64,000 bases of DNA from Mesomycoplasma ovipneumoniae (lineage in GTDB: Bacteria > Bacillota_I > Bacilli_A > Mycoplasmatales > Metamycoplasmataceae). The notes below the pieces were generated by a model. That model had not been told where the DNA came from and made no database searches. It saw only the letters and a list, made by a program, of their open reading frames with translations. Each line of letters starts with the position of its first letter. Position 1 is the stretch's first letter. Position numbers and translations under genes: made by a program. The DNA is taken from positions 3,772 to 67,771 of the forward strand of contig VZDP01000005.1 in assembly GCA_009756935.1 (NCBI GenBank), read 5' to 3'. Positions 55,601 to 64,000 of the stretch are shown here, piece after piece.

Positions 55601-58337
55601 TTCAGGTGGAAGTGGATCCGATAAACTTGAGGCTACTTTTAGATTCTTAAATATTCTTGAACCAGGAAGAAAATACAAAATTAATGCCTTAACATCAAAA
55701 ACTGTCAATCTTACAGTTGATGATACTCAAAAAGTTTCTAATCCTAATTTAACTCAAGGTTGAAAATTTGTTCCTGCTAGTTCAAGTTCTTCAACTAGTT
55801 CCTCAAGTTCTGCTCCAGGTGGCACAGGAAACCAAGTTATTCTTGATTTTATTACTCAACCTTTAATAACAAATATTGTTAAAACACAAATTAATGATAA
55901 TGATGCTACAATCGAACTTGAAGGTTGAACTAAAGATATCCAAGATGCTGGCTTTAGTCCTAAATTCACTGTTACTGAGAAAAATCCTACACAGCCAGCT
56001 CAACCACAGCAACAACCCGCCGGAACTGGTACAACTAATAGCAGTACCAGAGAGGAACGTAAAGAAACTTCTAACCCTCCTGCTGAAAATAAAATTACCT
56101 TTAAAGTTGATAGTCTTGAACAATTTACCGAGTATAATAATATAACTCTAACATTACAAAAAAATGGTGGCACTGGCGGAACTACCTCCCAAAACCAACT
56201 TAGTCAAGATTTAACTGTTGCATTTGCTCCCGAAATTGCCTCAGGGGCAAAAAAAGATTTACGAGAGTTTCGAACAACAGCTAAAAAATTGAATTTAGCT
56301 GATAACGATGCAGTAAGTCTAAAGCCAATTTCAACCACAACTGTAAATCTTAGTGTTAAACTAAAAAATCAAAAACAAGCTGATTCAATTGCTGATGTTC
56401 CTTTTTCGGTATTATACAAAAAAGTATTTCCTATATATCAAGGTGAAAATATTGGTATAAATGATATAAGTTCAAATCCGGTTTTAATTAATCCCAATAC
56501 TCAAACTCTAACTTTTAATATTTCAAATCTTGAACCAGGAGCGATTTATGAAGTAACCCAAATTGGCCCTACTGATCAAGTAAAGAAAAAAGATGATCAT
56601 AAAATTGAAAGTCTTAGTTATACTGGTGATCAACTATTGCAATACCTTAAAACAGTTCAAGGTCTACCGGTTAAGAGTGGTTCTGGATCTGGAGGCGGCA
56701 AACAAAACAAAATTTATTTTGCTCCCCTTAATGTGCCTGTCAGTCTGGAATCAGCTTGATCACACCCACTAAGATATGACTATTATGAAGGTGAACAAAT
56801 CTATGTTAGATTTAACAAAGAAGCTGGAACTGCAATAAATTTGGATTGACTAAAAGGTAATATTCAAGTTAAATTAATTCCGAATAAGACTCATGGTGGT
56901 CAACAAGGAGCAAATCAAAACCCAGTTGAAAAAGACTTATCTAGTGCAGGTACATATAATGCAAAAGCAATAAGAAAATTTGGTGGTGATATTACCTTAT
57001 CCGACCTACAGTGAGACCCCCTAAAGACAACGGCAACATTTAGGCTTCAGCCAAAATCTTTAAAATCAATTGTTGGTGCGCAAATTAAGATCACAATTAA
57101 AGATATAAATAAATATCATCTTGATCCTAGTCAGGACTCTAATAATACTCAAACCACTCAATCTGGTACTACCGGTCAACAACCTCAAGTCCAACCCCAA
57201 TCCATAACATTTAGACTCCAGTCTAGTGCGGCGATTGTAACCCCAACTAATGTTGACTATATGAACCCAGGGCTAATGGGATTTAGTTATGCAATTTATG
57301 ATCCACTTGATTTAATTCAAAAAACTGGGAAAGATTACAATCCTTTTGGCGAATTCCCGCATTTAACACCTTATAATGAACAAGATTGGCTGAAAGTTGT
57401 TATTAATAAAAGACCTAATAATTTGAATTTTAGTCGCACTCTTGGTGTGCCTAACAGAAATATTTTTGATAATAGAAATTGGGGAAGTACTCATTTAAAA
57501 GAACTTGATGTTCCTGAACCACCTGTTGCAATTAGAACAAAAACTGATGCTGGTTTTGGAATAAAATATTTGACTCTTTATTGAAGAATTAATTCCAGTT
57601 TAGGAACTTTTAATTTCCCTGATAGGTTTAAAAACGCCCAACCACTTTGATATCCAGCCGGGGAAGTTGTTCATTTGCCGATATCACTACAATTCAAAAC
57701 AGACAGTATAAGTAGTTTGTCATCAACTTATTCATTTGTTTTAAACTCACCTTATGGACTCACAGGGCACGTGATGCCATATACAACTACCGCTACACCC
57801 CATGATGCTAAATCCATAGTAAATCAAGGACGAAATTATTGGGAAAGATGAAACCAAAGATGAGGCCAACAGTTTGATAGTGATAATTTAATTCCTCGAA
57901 TTAACAAATTTCCAAAAAATATTTCAAAAGTTTTCTGATCCGCTCCCTCATTTGAATGGACAACAAACGATAGCGTTCTTAATGATGTCTTCTTTTTAAA
58001 TAGAGCACTTCCTAGATCGCAAAATAATAACTACAACTTTTGAATACAAACTGGAAGAGGTGATATTGGTGGTACTCACTATAATGGTGCCCCTTGAGAT
58101 ATCTTATATGTAAAAAATAAAGAAGGAAGCCAACAAAAACCAACATTATCTAAATCCAATCTTCTATGAGATAATTGGTGACAAAGATGATATGCCGTAG
58201 ACTTTGCAAATGATGAACACAAATCTTCTTGAATAATCTCCATTACAAACAAGGGTACTGGTCATCCATTATTGTACGACCCACTTAATTATTATGCAAT
58301 GTTAGGTCCATTCAAACCTCCTGAATTACCTGAATAA
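46674..58337 (+). CDS. Giant repeat-built surface protein 2 (3,887 aa)
   Basis: This paralogue follows 55 bases after the first giant gene, with a strong AAAGGAGA site and no terminator between, so both are likely on one mRNA. One hydrophobic segment (LLASSGFLTGAIVSLSPYLA) near the N-terminus would anchor it. Modules again end in motifs such as LRNLDRNQKYEI, LSNLEIGSKYNI, LGNLSPGDKYEI and ISNLEPGAIYEV. Three polybasic clusters (ARVRRSLAQ, SSRRTKRSLDP, GSRRRRSTT) lie in linkers. Low-complexity Gly/Gln/Pro tracts (for example after AAGQPGTQPGTQPDQ) mark flexible joints. The last 350 residues are Trp-rich with YWERWNQRWGQQ and DNWWQRWYAVDFAN. It reads as one frame with TGA as Trp; I checked the joins by hand. 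Function unknown, probably extracellular. Confidence 0.85.
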
Positions 58338-58360
58338 TTCTAATAATATAAACACAATGA

Positions 58361-58390
58361 AGAAAGAACAGCAGGCATGTTGTTCTTTTA
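58361..58390 (+). terminator. Terminator after the giant genes
   Basis: AAAGAACA and TGTTCTTTT arms around a ten-base loop, 24 bases after the stop codon. Confidence 0.65.
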
Positions 58391-58434
58391 GTAATTTTAA
58401 AAATTATTTTCGTTTTTTTAAACTTCTAATAATA

Positions 58435-58504
58435 CCCGAGTTTCCCAGTTTTAAGGCAAAAATTCGCTTTTTAGTGAATCTAAATATGAAAAAACACCGG
58501 TAAA
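58435..58504 (-). repeat. MITE right-end fragment, copy g, split by the IS
   Basis: CCCGAGTTTCCCAGTTTTAA followed by the TTCGCTTTTTAGTGAA-type hairpin stops at CACCGGTAAA. The repeat resumes after the IS at 59843-59880 with AAATCGGTGTTTTTTGATTT, so it was one hairpin-bearing repeat before insertion. Confidence 0.75.
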
Positions 58505-59842
58505 TAAACTAGGGCAAAGAAAATTAACAGTTTAATATTATTATAACATCATAGCATATTGCTGTGGTGTTTTTCAATTTAAAATCGATTGAATTCTATA
58601 GTTGTTGTATCAAAATATATAATCTGCAATTATTTTTTTCAAATCTTCAAAAGTTATTTTACTGTAGTTTAACTCATTTAAGCATTCACTTTTTATAATT
58701 GAAAATCAATATTCAGCCTCCCTATTATCCAAAGAATTTCCTATGCGAGACAATGAAACAGTTCCTCCCATTTTATTTATTTTGTCAATATAGACTTTTG
58801 AAGTGTATTGAAATCCATGGTCCGAATGAATAACAAAATCTTTATCTATAGACCTAAATGTCTTTATATTACCCATAACTAAATCAAGATCATTGTTTAC
58901 AGATAATTTAAAATCTCTGATTTTTTTAGTTTTATGCTCAATTATTACAGACAAAAATACATGGTTTTCCTTAACATCTCTGGGAGCTTTTATATATGTA
59001 ACATCAGTAGCAAAAATATTTCTATTTAATTTATCATTGTAGTCGCGTTTAACAATATCCGGTAGTGCGAATTTGGTGTTCTTAATTTCGCTCTTTCTTC
59101 TTTTTTTTCTAATTTTGCATACTAAATTCAATCTTTTTAAATGTCTTCCAAGAGTTCGAGGGTGAATGTTAATATTATATTTCATAGAAATATAAGCACT
59201 CAACCTTAGGCGACCATATCTACCTTTGTTATCAAGAAAGGATTTTTTAATTATTGCGTCATTTTTGTGTTCTTTTACTTTTATAACTCTAGTTTTAGAT
59301 TTTGCCACTGCTTGTCTGCACACATTAAAAATTTTTGCAGATTTGCTGTAGGGAATATTTAGTGTTTTGGCTTCACTAAGTTTTCCTGATTTTGATTTAT
59401 CTTTGTTGGTTTCGTAATATCTCTTAGCTATTTCTATTAATTCTTCTTTTGTAAATTCGTTTCAATCGGGTTCAATTTGTTTTTTAGGTTTGCCAGTCCC
59501 TGGCTTTCTTCTTGCACCCTTTTTATCTAATAATTGGTCTTGCATACCATTATTATAATACCGAATAATTTTTTTGATTCTTCGAACTAATTGATCTCTG
59601 GTTATAAAATTTGTATCTGGCGAAATATCATTTATATAATTTATTGTTTTTTTTAATCCAAATTCATTGTAAATTTTATAAATCATATCAAACTCGTCTT
59701 TTTTAAAGTGTCTTGACATTAGTATTCTCCGTTTTCTTGCATTTGAAAATTTAAAAAAGCTAACACTTTGGGTGTTAGCTTTCTCCTTAAACTCAGACAA
59801 AAAAGCCAACACCTTAGTGTTAATTTTCTCTGTCCTGGTTTA
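58505..59842 (-). mobile_element. IS150-like (IS3 family) element, copy 2
   Basis: Same length and ends as copy 1, with a handful of base changes. It sits within a MITE fragment with AAA on both sides (58502-58504 and 59843-59845), consistent with a 3-base target duplication usual for IS3-family elements. Confidence 0.9.
58541..59719 (-). CDS. IS150-like transposase, copy 2
   Basis: The 392-residue product differs from copy 1 only at a few residues (for example KEHKND for KEHEND, NINIHPRTLGRH for NIDINPRSLGRH). It keeps ATDVTYIKA, VIHSDHGFQYTS and NREAEYW, the DDE residues, and the full-length single frame with TGA as Trp, so both copies could supply active transposase. The ATG has the same GGAGAA site. 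Confidence 0.92.
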
Positions 59843-59930
59843 AAATCGGTGTTTTTTGATTTTAAAATCTTAATTTTTATTACTAGCATTTACTAACATT
59901 TTAAGTAATTTTATGGTATAATTATACATT

Positions 59931-60111
59931 ATGAGAAAAAACAAAAATTAACTAAGTTGGTTTAGTAACGATGTTGCAAAAATTAAGGCAAAGGGTTGAA
60001 TTTAACACTTTAGATCAGCAAATAACATTTAAAAATCGAGATGGTGTTCCTAGTGATCCGAATATTTGAAATAGGTATGATTTTTACTTTGATATCTTAA
60101 TAAATCGGTAA
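59931..60111 (+). pseudogene. Degraded small gene of unknown family, copy 2
   Basis: It is the counterpart of 30910-31192 with about 100 bases lost after MRKNKN. The 46-codon ORF at 59971-60111, with LRQRVEFNTLDQQITFKNRD and SDPNIWNRYDFYFDILINR, is the same except one residue. The flanks are also shared with copy 1. Confidence 0.45.
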
Positions 60112-60317
60112 AAAAATTGTAAGTAACTTTTACCAAAAAACTTAAAAAACTGCTTAAAACCAGATGCTTTTTTAAAATTACCTTATGAAACTGGGAAACT
60201 CGGGATTTTGTGTTCTAAATTTTTTATGGATTTTTTATAGTAGCCTATTTATTAAAAATTTTCAGCAAATTACCCTAGAGTTAGAGTTAGCAATAACCAA
60301 TTTTATATATTATATGT

Positions 60318-60484
60318 GTTTTGTATTGTACAATTTGTTTTTAGAGTAAAACTCATTATCACTTTTAGTAAAGTCAATATCTTGTTTTTGTGCTGTACAA
60401 TTTCTTATTAGAGTAAAACAAAAACTATTCGTTAGTTTATAAAGTTTAGTTTTTGTGCTGTACAATTTCTTATTAGAGTAAAAA
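60318..60484. CRISPR. Small type II CRISPR array: three repeats, two spacers
   Basis: Two near-identical 36-base repeats (60384-60419, 60449-60484) begin GTTTTTGTGCTGTACAATTT and end GAGTAAAAC (last base changed in the right one). A degenerate 35-base repeat (60318-60352) lies to the left. Spacers are 31 (60353-60383) and 29 bases (60420-60448). In plus orientation the repeat resembles the type II repeat of M. gallisepticum as I recall it (GTTTTAG...CTGTACAAT), and the TGTACAAT inside could act as an extended -10. The degenerate repeat on the left would instead fit a leader on the right, so the direction of transcription is open. Confidence 0.88.
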
Positions 60485-60532
60485 ACACTCAAAAACTTGT
60501 AGTTTTACTACATTCTTGAGTGTTTTTTACTA
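60478..60532. terminator. Bidirectional hairpin between cas9 and the array
   Basis: AAAAAACACTCAA and TTGAGTGTTTTTT enclose an inner TGTAGT/ACTACA stem. A and T tracts on both sides allow it to stop transcripts from cas9 (minus) and from the array (plus). Confidence 0.7.
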
Positions 60533-60570
60533 TTAATTAATTTTAATTTTAGGGTATAAAGTACTAATTA

Positions 60571-62220
60571 TTAGTCAGCTTTTTTGTTTCTATTAATAAA
60601 ATATTCTTCCAATTTTCTTTGCTCATTAGATTCGTATTCGGTTCCTAGTTCGTCAAGGCTAACAAATTGAAAATAATTAAGAAAAGGATTAGTACATCCA
60701 CTATATTCTAACCCTTTCAACTTAATTGATTTTACTGTGAATTTAGTATCCTCATCTTTCTCCTTAGAAATACCGGAAATATAAAAATAATGATCGTCAT
60801 CCGCCCTTATAGGGATTGATTCTGAAATTCTATCCCCATTGTTATCTTTAGAAACAAAACTAATTTTTTTATCAACTTTCAATTTCACAATCGCAGATAT
60901 TTTAATTGCAATTATTGGCTTGGATTGATAATCAATACCCAAATTGTCTTTATATTTTTTTAGATTCTCTTGATTGTAATTCGACTCATCTAATGAGTAA
61001 AACTTGTGATCAAGTTTGGAGCCAAATTTTTTAAGCAAAAAATTTATAGGAATAGAGCTAAGTTGCCTTTCTTTATTTTCATAAACAAGTGCAAAAAGTT
61101 GTTTCTTACCAGTTCGGAAGGATTTTTCACCTTGTTTTTTGTTAACAAATTCAAAATCTTTATTAACATTTTTTTCTGTTACAACTTTTAAATCTTTAAA
61201 AAGTGTTTTTTTATTGGTTTCAAGATCAACATAAATTAATTTGTTCGCTCGTATTGCATTCTCTTTTTCTTCTTCATCAATATATCCTTTGCTAACTAAT
61301 CATTTCATATAAACTTGAAAAGGATTTTTATTTTCATCTTTTTTTCCATCTTTATTTCCTTCGTTTTTTTCATCCTTATTTTCTTCTTTTTTTTCATCTT
61401 CAATTTTATTTTCTTTTTTGTTAAATTCAGGACTATTAAAAATTTTTTCTAATTTTTTAAATTCAGATTTATGACTTTGATACATCAATACAAGATATTT
61501 GCCATTATTAGGATTAGGATCGGCAAAATAGTTCTTCAAATTAGCTGGCTTTTTTGGATTAACTAAGTTGATTTTTTCAACTTTGTCGAAGGTACCATCA
61601 TCATTCTGTCTAAGACCATACAAAGTATCCTTAAACAAAGGTAAGTTTGTATAATTTGTTGTTTTTCTTGAAAATTTGATTTCAACTTTATGTTTAGCGT
61701 TTTCGTATTTTTCTTTCACTAAACCAGAAATATTTTTAACTAATTCAAACTTTTTACTATCATAATCTGAATTCTTTAAAATTTCGCCTGTTTGTTTATT
61801 AATTATAGTACCGTCTTCAATTTGCTTGTATTTTAATTGTCGCAAGCCTTCTTGGATTGTCAATGAGGATAAAGCGTGTCGATCTTTATTTGCCATTATA
61901 GCGATAATTGCAGCATCAATTGCATGATGGCTATTATCTGCACGATCCTTATTGTTTTGAAGAATTTTTTCCCGAATAAAAGCTGTATGATGACCGTTTA
62001 ATGTAAATATTTTTGTTGGCTGATCATAAGAAAAATTCGGGTTATCTCTGAAATGTTCTTTTACGACTTCAAGAAATAATTTTGTTGAATATCTTGTGTC
62101 ATTCAATTGTCTTGATAAAAATTCTTCTTTTTGATGAGGATCAATTTCTTCTTGATAAAGAAGTTTCTTTTTTTTAAGCAATGTTTTTGTATCTAAACCA
62201 AAAATTTTACTTGCTTTTTC
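60571..62220 (-). pseudogene. cas9: cas9, 3' half only (type II CRISPR effector relic)
   Basis: The open segment encodes about 549 residues to a natural stop. It starts within the region following HNH, with RQLNDTRYSTKLFLEVVKEH, and has the RuvC-III motif NSHHAIDAAIIAIMAN with the catalytic His and Asp. The rest, including QLSSIPINFLLKKFG and IKLKGLEYSGCTNPFLNYFQ, corresponds to the C-terminal PAM-interacting region. RuvC-I, the bridge helix, REC lobes, RuvC-II and HNH are missing: a TAA at 62221-62223 and then MITE copy h stand in their place. Trp is TGA. A Lys/Glu/Asp low-complexity insertion lies around 61320-61420. cas1, cas2 and csn2 are not nearby. It cannot make a working nuclease. Confidence 0.9.
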
Positions 62221-62247
62221 TTACTTCTGTAAAAATTAGATTAAAAT

Positions 62248-62948
62248 CCCGAGTTTTCTAGTTTGATGAGATAATCTTAAAAAAGTGTCCGGTTTTTGGA
62301 CGCTTTTTTAACTTTTTTGCCAAACTCAGGAAAAATAACTATCAAGGCAAAAACACTAAATTTTAAATCTAACACTCACGAAAGAAAAATCTACTTATTA
62401 ATAAATAAAGCAAACTAAAAAAGCTAAAATTTTAACTTAAAAAGCAAAATTATGAATTTTTAAACTGCTTTTTTAGTTTAAAACACTGACAAAAATCATA
62501 AAAAACATAAAAAAATACAACTACTATTTAAACTCAATGCAAATAGAAAACTCGTTTTTACTTACATTGAGCCTAAAAAAATATATGAAGTTTTGAAAGA
62601 ACAATAATTAAAAGCCCTAAATTTGTAGATTTCTAAACGGTTAAATTTAAGGCATTCCATCATATTTAAAAATATAATGGAAAATTCGCATTTTCTGATT
62701 TTTTTATGACAAAAACATAATTAATTCCCCCTTAATTCAATATCAAAATTTATTAATTCATTCTTAGTGAGGTTTATTATAACATAATTTTATTTTAGAC
62801 CAAGCATTTTTTTTTTTTTTTTTCAAAAGGTTAATTTTAAAATAATAAAAATTAAGATTTTAGGTCAAAAAACACGGATTTACGGGTATTTTTTCATATT
62901 TATATTCACTAAAAAGTGAATTTTTGCCATCAAACTGGGAAATTCAAG
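62248..62948 (+). repeat. MITE-family repeat, copy h, the most complete copy (about 700 bases)
   Basis: The ends CCCGAGTTTTCTAGTTTGAT and, reversed, CTTGAATTTCCCAGTTTGAT form terminal inverted repeats. Inside are a terminator hairpin (62279-62312), the inverted-repeat unit (62405-62487), the core with a long hairpin (62534-62572), T18, and the right hairpins (62925-62938). On the minus strand a TTGGTC/TATAAT promoter (62776-62803), GGGGGAA and ATG at 62716-62718 open a frame MFLS that stops at once. No transposase is encoded. Confidence 0.8.
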
Positions 62949-63071
62949 AACAAAAAAATCCAAATATAGATTGTTTTATAAACAAATAATCTATATTTGG
63001 AAAAAGAAATAGTTTATTTTAATGCTGTTGCAAAGGCTTTTTCAAAATCTTCTTTTTTGGAAAATTGGTTA

Positions 63072-64000
63072 TTAAACTGTATAAACAACTAGAACAATTG
63101 AATATGGATTTTGTCTAATTTTGTTAGTTAAAATTCCACCTTGTTCAAAACCAATATAACCTGGAGGAGCCCCAATTAGCTTAGAAATACTATGTTTTTC
63201 CATATATTCTGACATGTCAAGGCGAATAATTTGATTTTTATTGTCAAATAAATTTTGGGCAAGTGCACGGGCAACTTCAGTTTTTCCAACACCAGTAGGA
63301 CCTACAAATAAAAAGGATGCAATTGGTCTTTGTTCGTCATTAATTTTTGCTTTAAATCTTAAAATGGCTTCTGAAACTGATTTTAAAGCTTGATTTTGTC
63401 CCTTAATGACTTTTCTAAGATTTTCCTCTAAATTAATATATTTTTGACTTTCAGATTCTAAAAGTTTGCCAATTGGAATTTTAGTTCAATTTGAGACAAC
63501 TTTTGCAATATGATTCTCATCAAGAACGTTTGAAAATTCAGTCTGTTTTTCCTTTAATTTTTCCAATTCTTCCATAATTTTAGGAATTTTTACATACTTT
63601 ATTTGCGAAGCGCCCTGATAATCGCCCTGGTCCATTAGTGTGTTTTGTTTGTGTTTTAATTCCTCAACTTTTGTTGACAAATTTGCAATTTTTGAAGCTA
63701 AATTTCGCGAGTCGTTTCATTCTTTTTGCATTTGGTCAACCTGATTTTCAACCTCAGCTATTTGTTTTTTGAGATCTTCGTTGTTCGAACTTGTCGAATT
63801 AATTTCCATCATTTTCAAATTAATCAATTCGCGCTTTGCTTTTTCTAGTTTTTCTGGTTGGTAATTAATTTCTACTTTTAAAGAAGCGGCCGCTTCATCA
63901 ACCAAGTCAATGGCTTTATCGGGCAAAAAACGGTCAAAAATATATTTGTTTGCCATTTTTGCGGCAAAAATTAAAGCTGAGTCAAGAATTTTTACCTGGT
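63072..64000 (-). pseudogene. clpB: Inverted, truncated second copy of clpB (cut by window edge)
   Basis: Positions 64000-63086 are the reverse complement of clpB positions 2955-3869 with no difference that I can see. At PYSIVLV, just before the Asp-Glu of the second Walker B, the frame changes to VYTV and stops. The sensor and C-terminal parts of NBD2 are missing, so ATPase function of the second ring would be lost. To the left (62955-63007) a palindromic piece resembles the extreme 3' end of clpB. The 5' part lies outside the window. Either a recent inverted duplication or an assembly artefact at a repeat. Confidence 0.9.

Noticed and set aside
34565..58337. Many separate ORFs in place of two giant genes
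   Set aside because: The breaks are all TGA, and reading these as Trp keeps one frame throughout each gene, with matching repeats on both sides of the breaks.
60210..60317. tracrRNA left of the CRISPR array
   Set aside because: No terminator hairpin or clear stem follows the possible anti-repeat, so I do not annotate it and only mention it as a possibility.
60310..60492. Minus-strand ORF of 60 codons with repeated peptide segments
   Set aside because: It lies wholly within the CRISPR array; the peptide repeats only reflect the DNA repeats.

Overview
The window comes from an AT-rich mollicute of the Mycoplasma hyopneumoniae group (Mesomycoplasma). Nearly every long gene is readable only if TGA encodes Trp. 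The gene set also fits: a ClpB without its N-domain, a glucose PTS, BMP-type lipoprotein nucleoside ABC uptake, very large repeat-built surface proteins, and abundant IS and small non-coding repeats. The species cannot be fixed from this sequence alone.

Layout. 1-2.2 kb is core genome on the minus strand: rplK (partial), a possible small ORF, RNase P RNA, rpsO, tpiA. clpB follows on the plus strand behind a CIRCE-like operator. 4.4-17.1 kb is an accessory zone. It holds a truncated lipoprotein, two copies plus a fragment of an unrecognised two-gene module (called A and B here), an IS256-family element, relics of a DUF4143 ATPase and a KilA-N protein, and a 5S rRNA 3' fragment fused to a repeat. 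17.2-29 kb is compact core metabolism: whiA, a Bax-inhibitor-like membrane protein, ppa, a four-gene nucleoside ABC operon, thymidine kinase, tRNA-Gly(TCC), ptsH and ptsG. 29-34 kb carries an IS150-like element and a HinP1I-type restriction-modification cassette with signs of recent acquisition. 34.5-58.3 kb is taken up by two tandem giant genes encoding repeat-built surface proteins of 4,017 and 3,887 residues. 58.4-64 kb has a second copy of the IS150-like element, a three-repeat CRISPR array, the 3' half of a type II cas9, and an inverted, truncated second copy of clpB.

How it works together. The lipoprotein, ATPase and two permeases import nucleosides that thymidine kinase can trap by phosphorylation. 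HPr and the IICBA glucose transporter feed glycolysis, with tpiA in the same window. The giant proteins are probably membrane-anchored, extracellular and built from repeated beta-rich modules; six polybasic clusters in low-complexity linkers suggest proteolytic processing. The defence genes appear to have turned over: CRISPR-Cas is a relic, while the R-M cassette is intact and has its own candidate operator.

A family of non-coding repeats (called MITE here) with terminal inverted repeats near CCCGAGTTTCCCAGTTTGAT is found next to, or inside, most of the broken genes. Each longer copy carries a promoter-like sequence beside a variable homopolymer and a Shine-Dalgarno-ATG module that stops after four or five codons.
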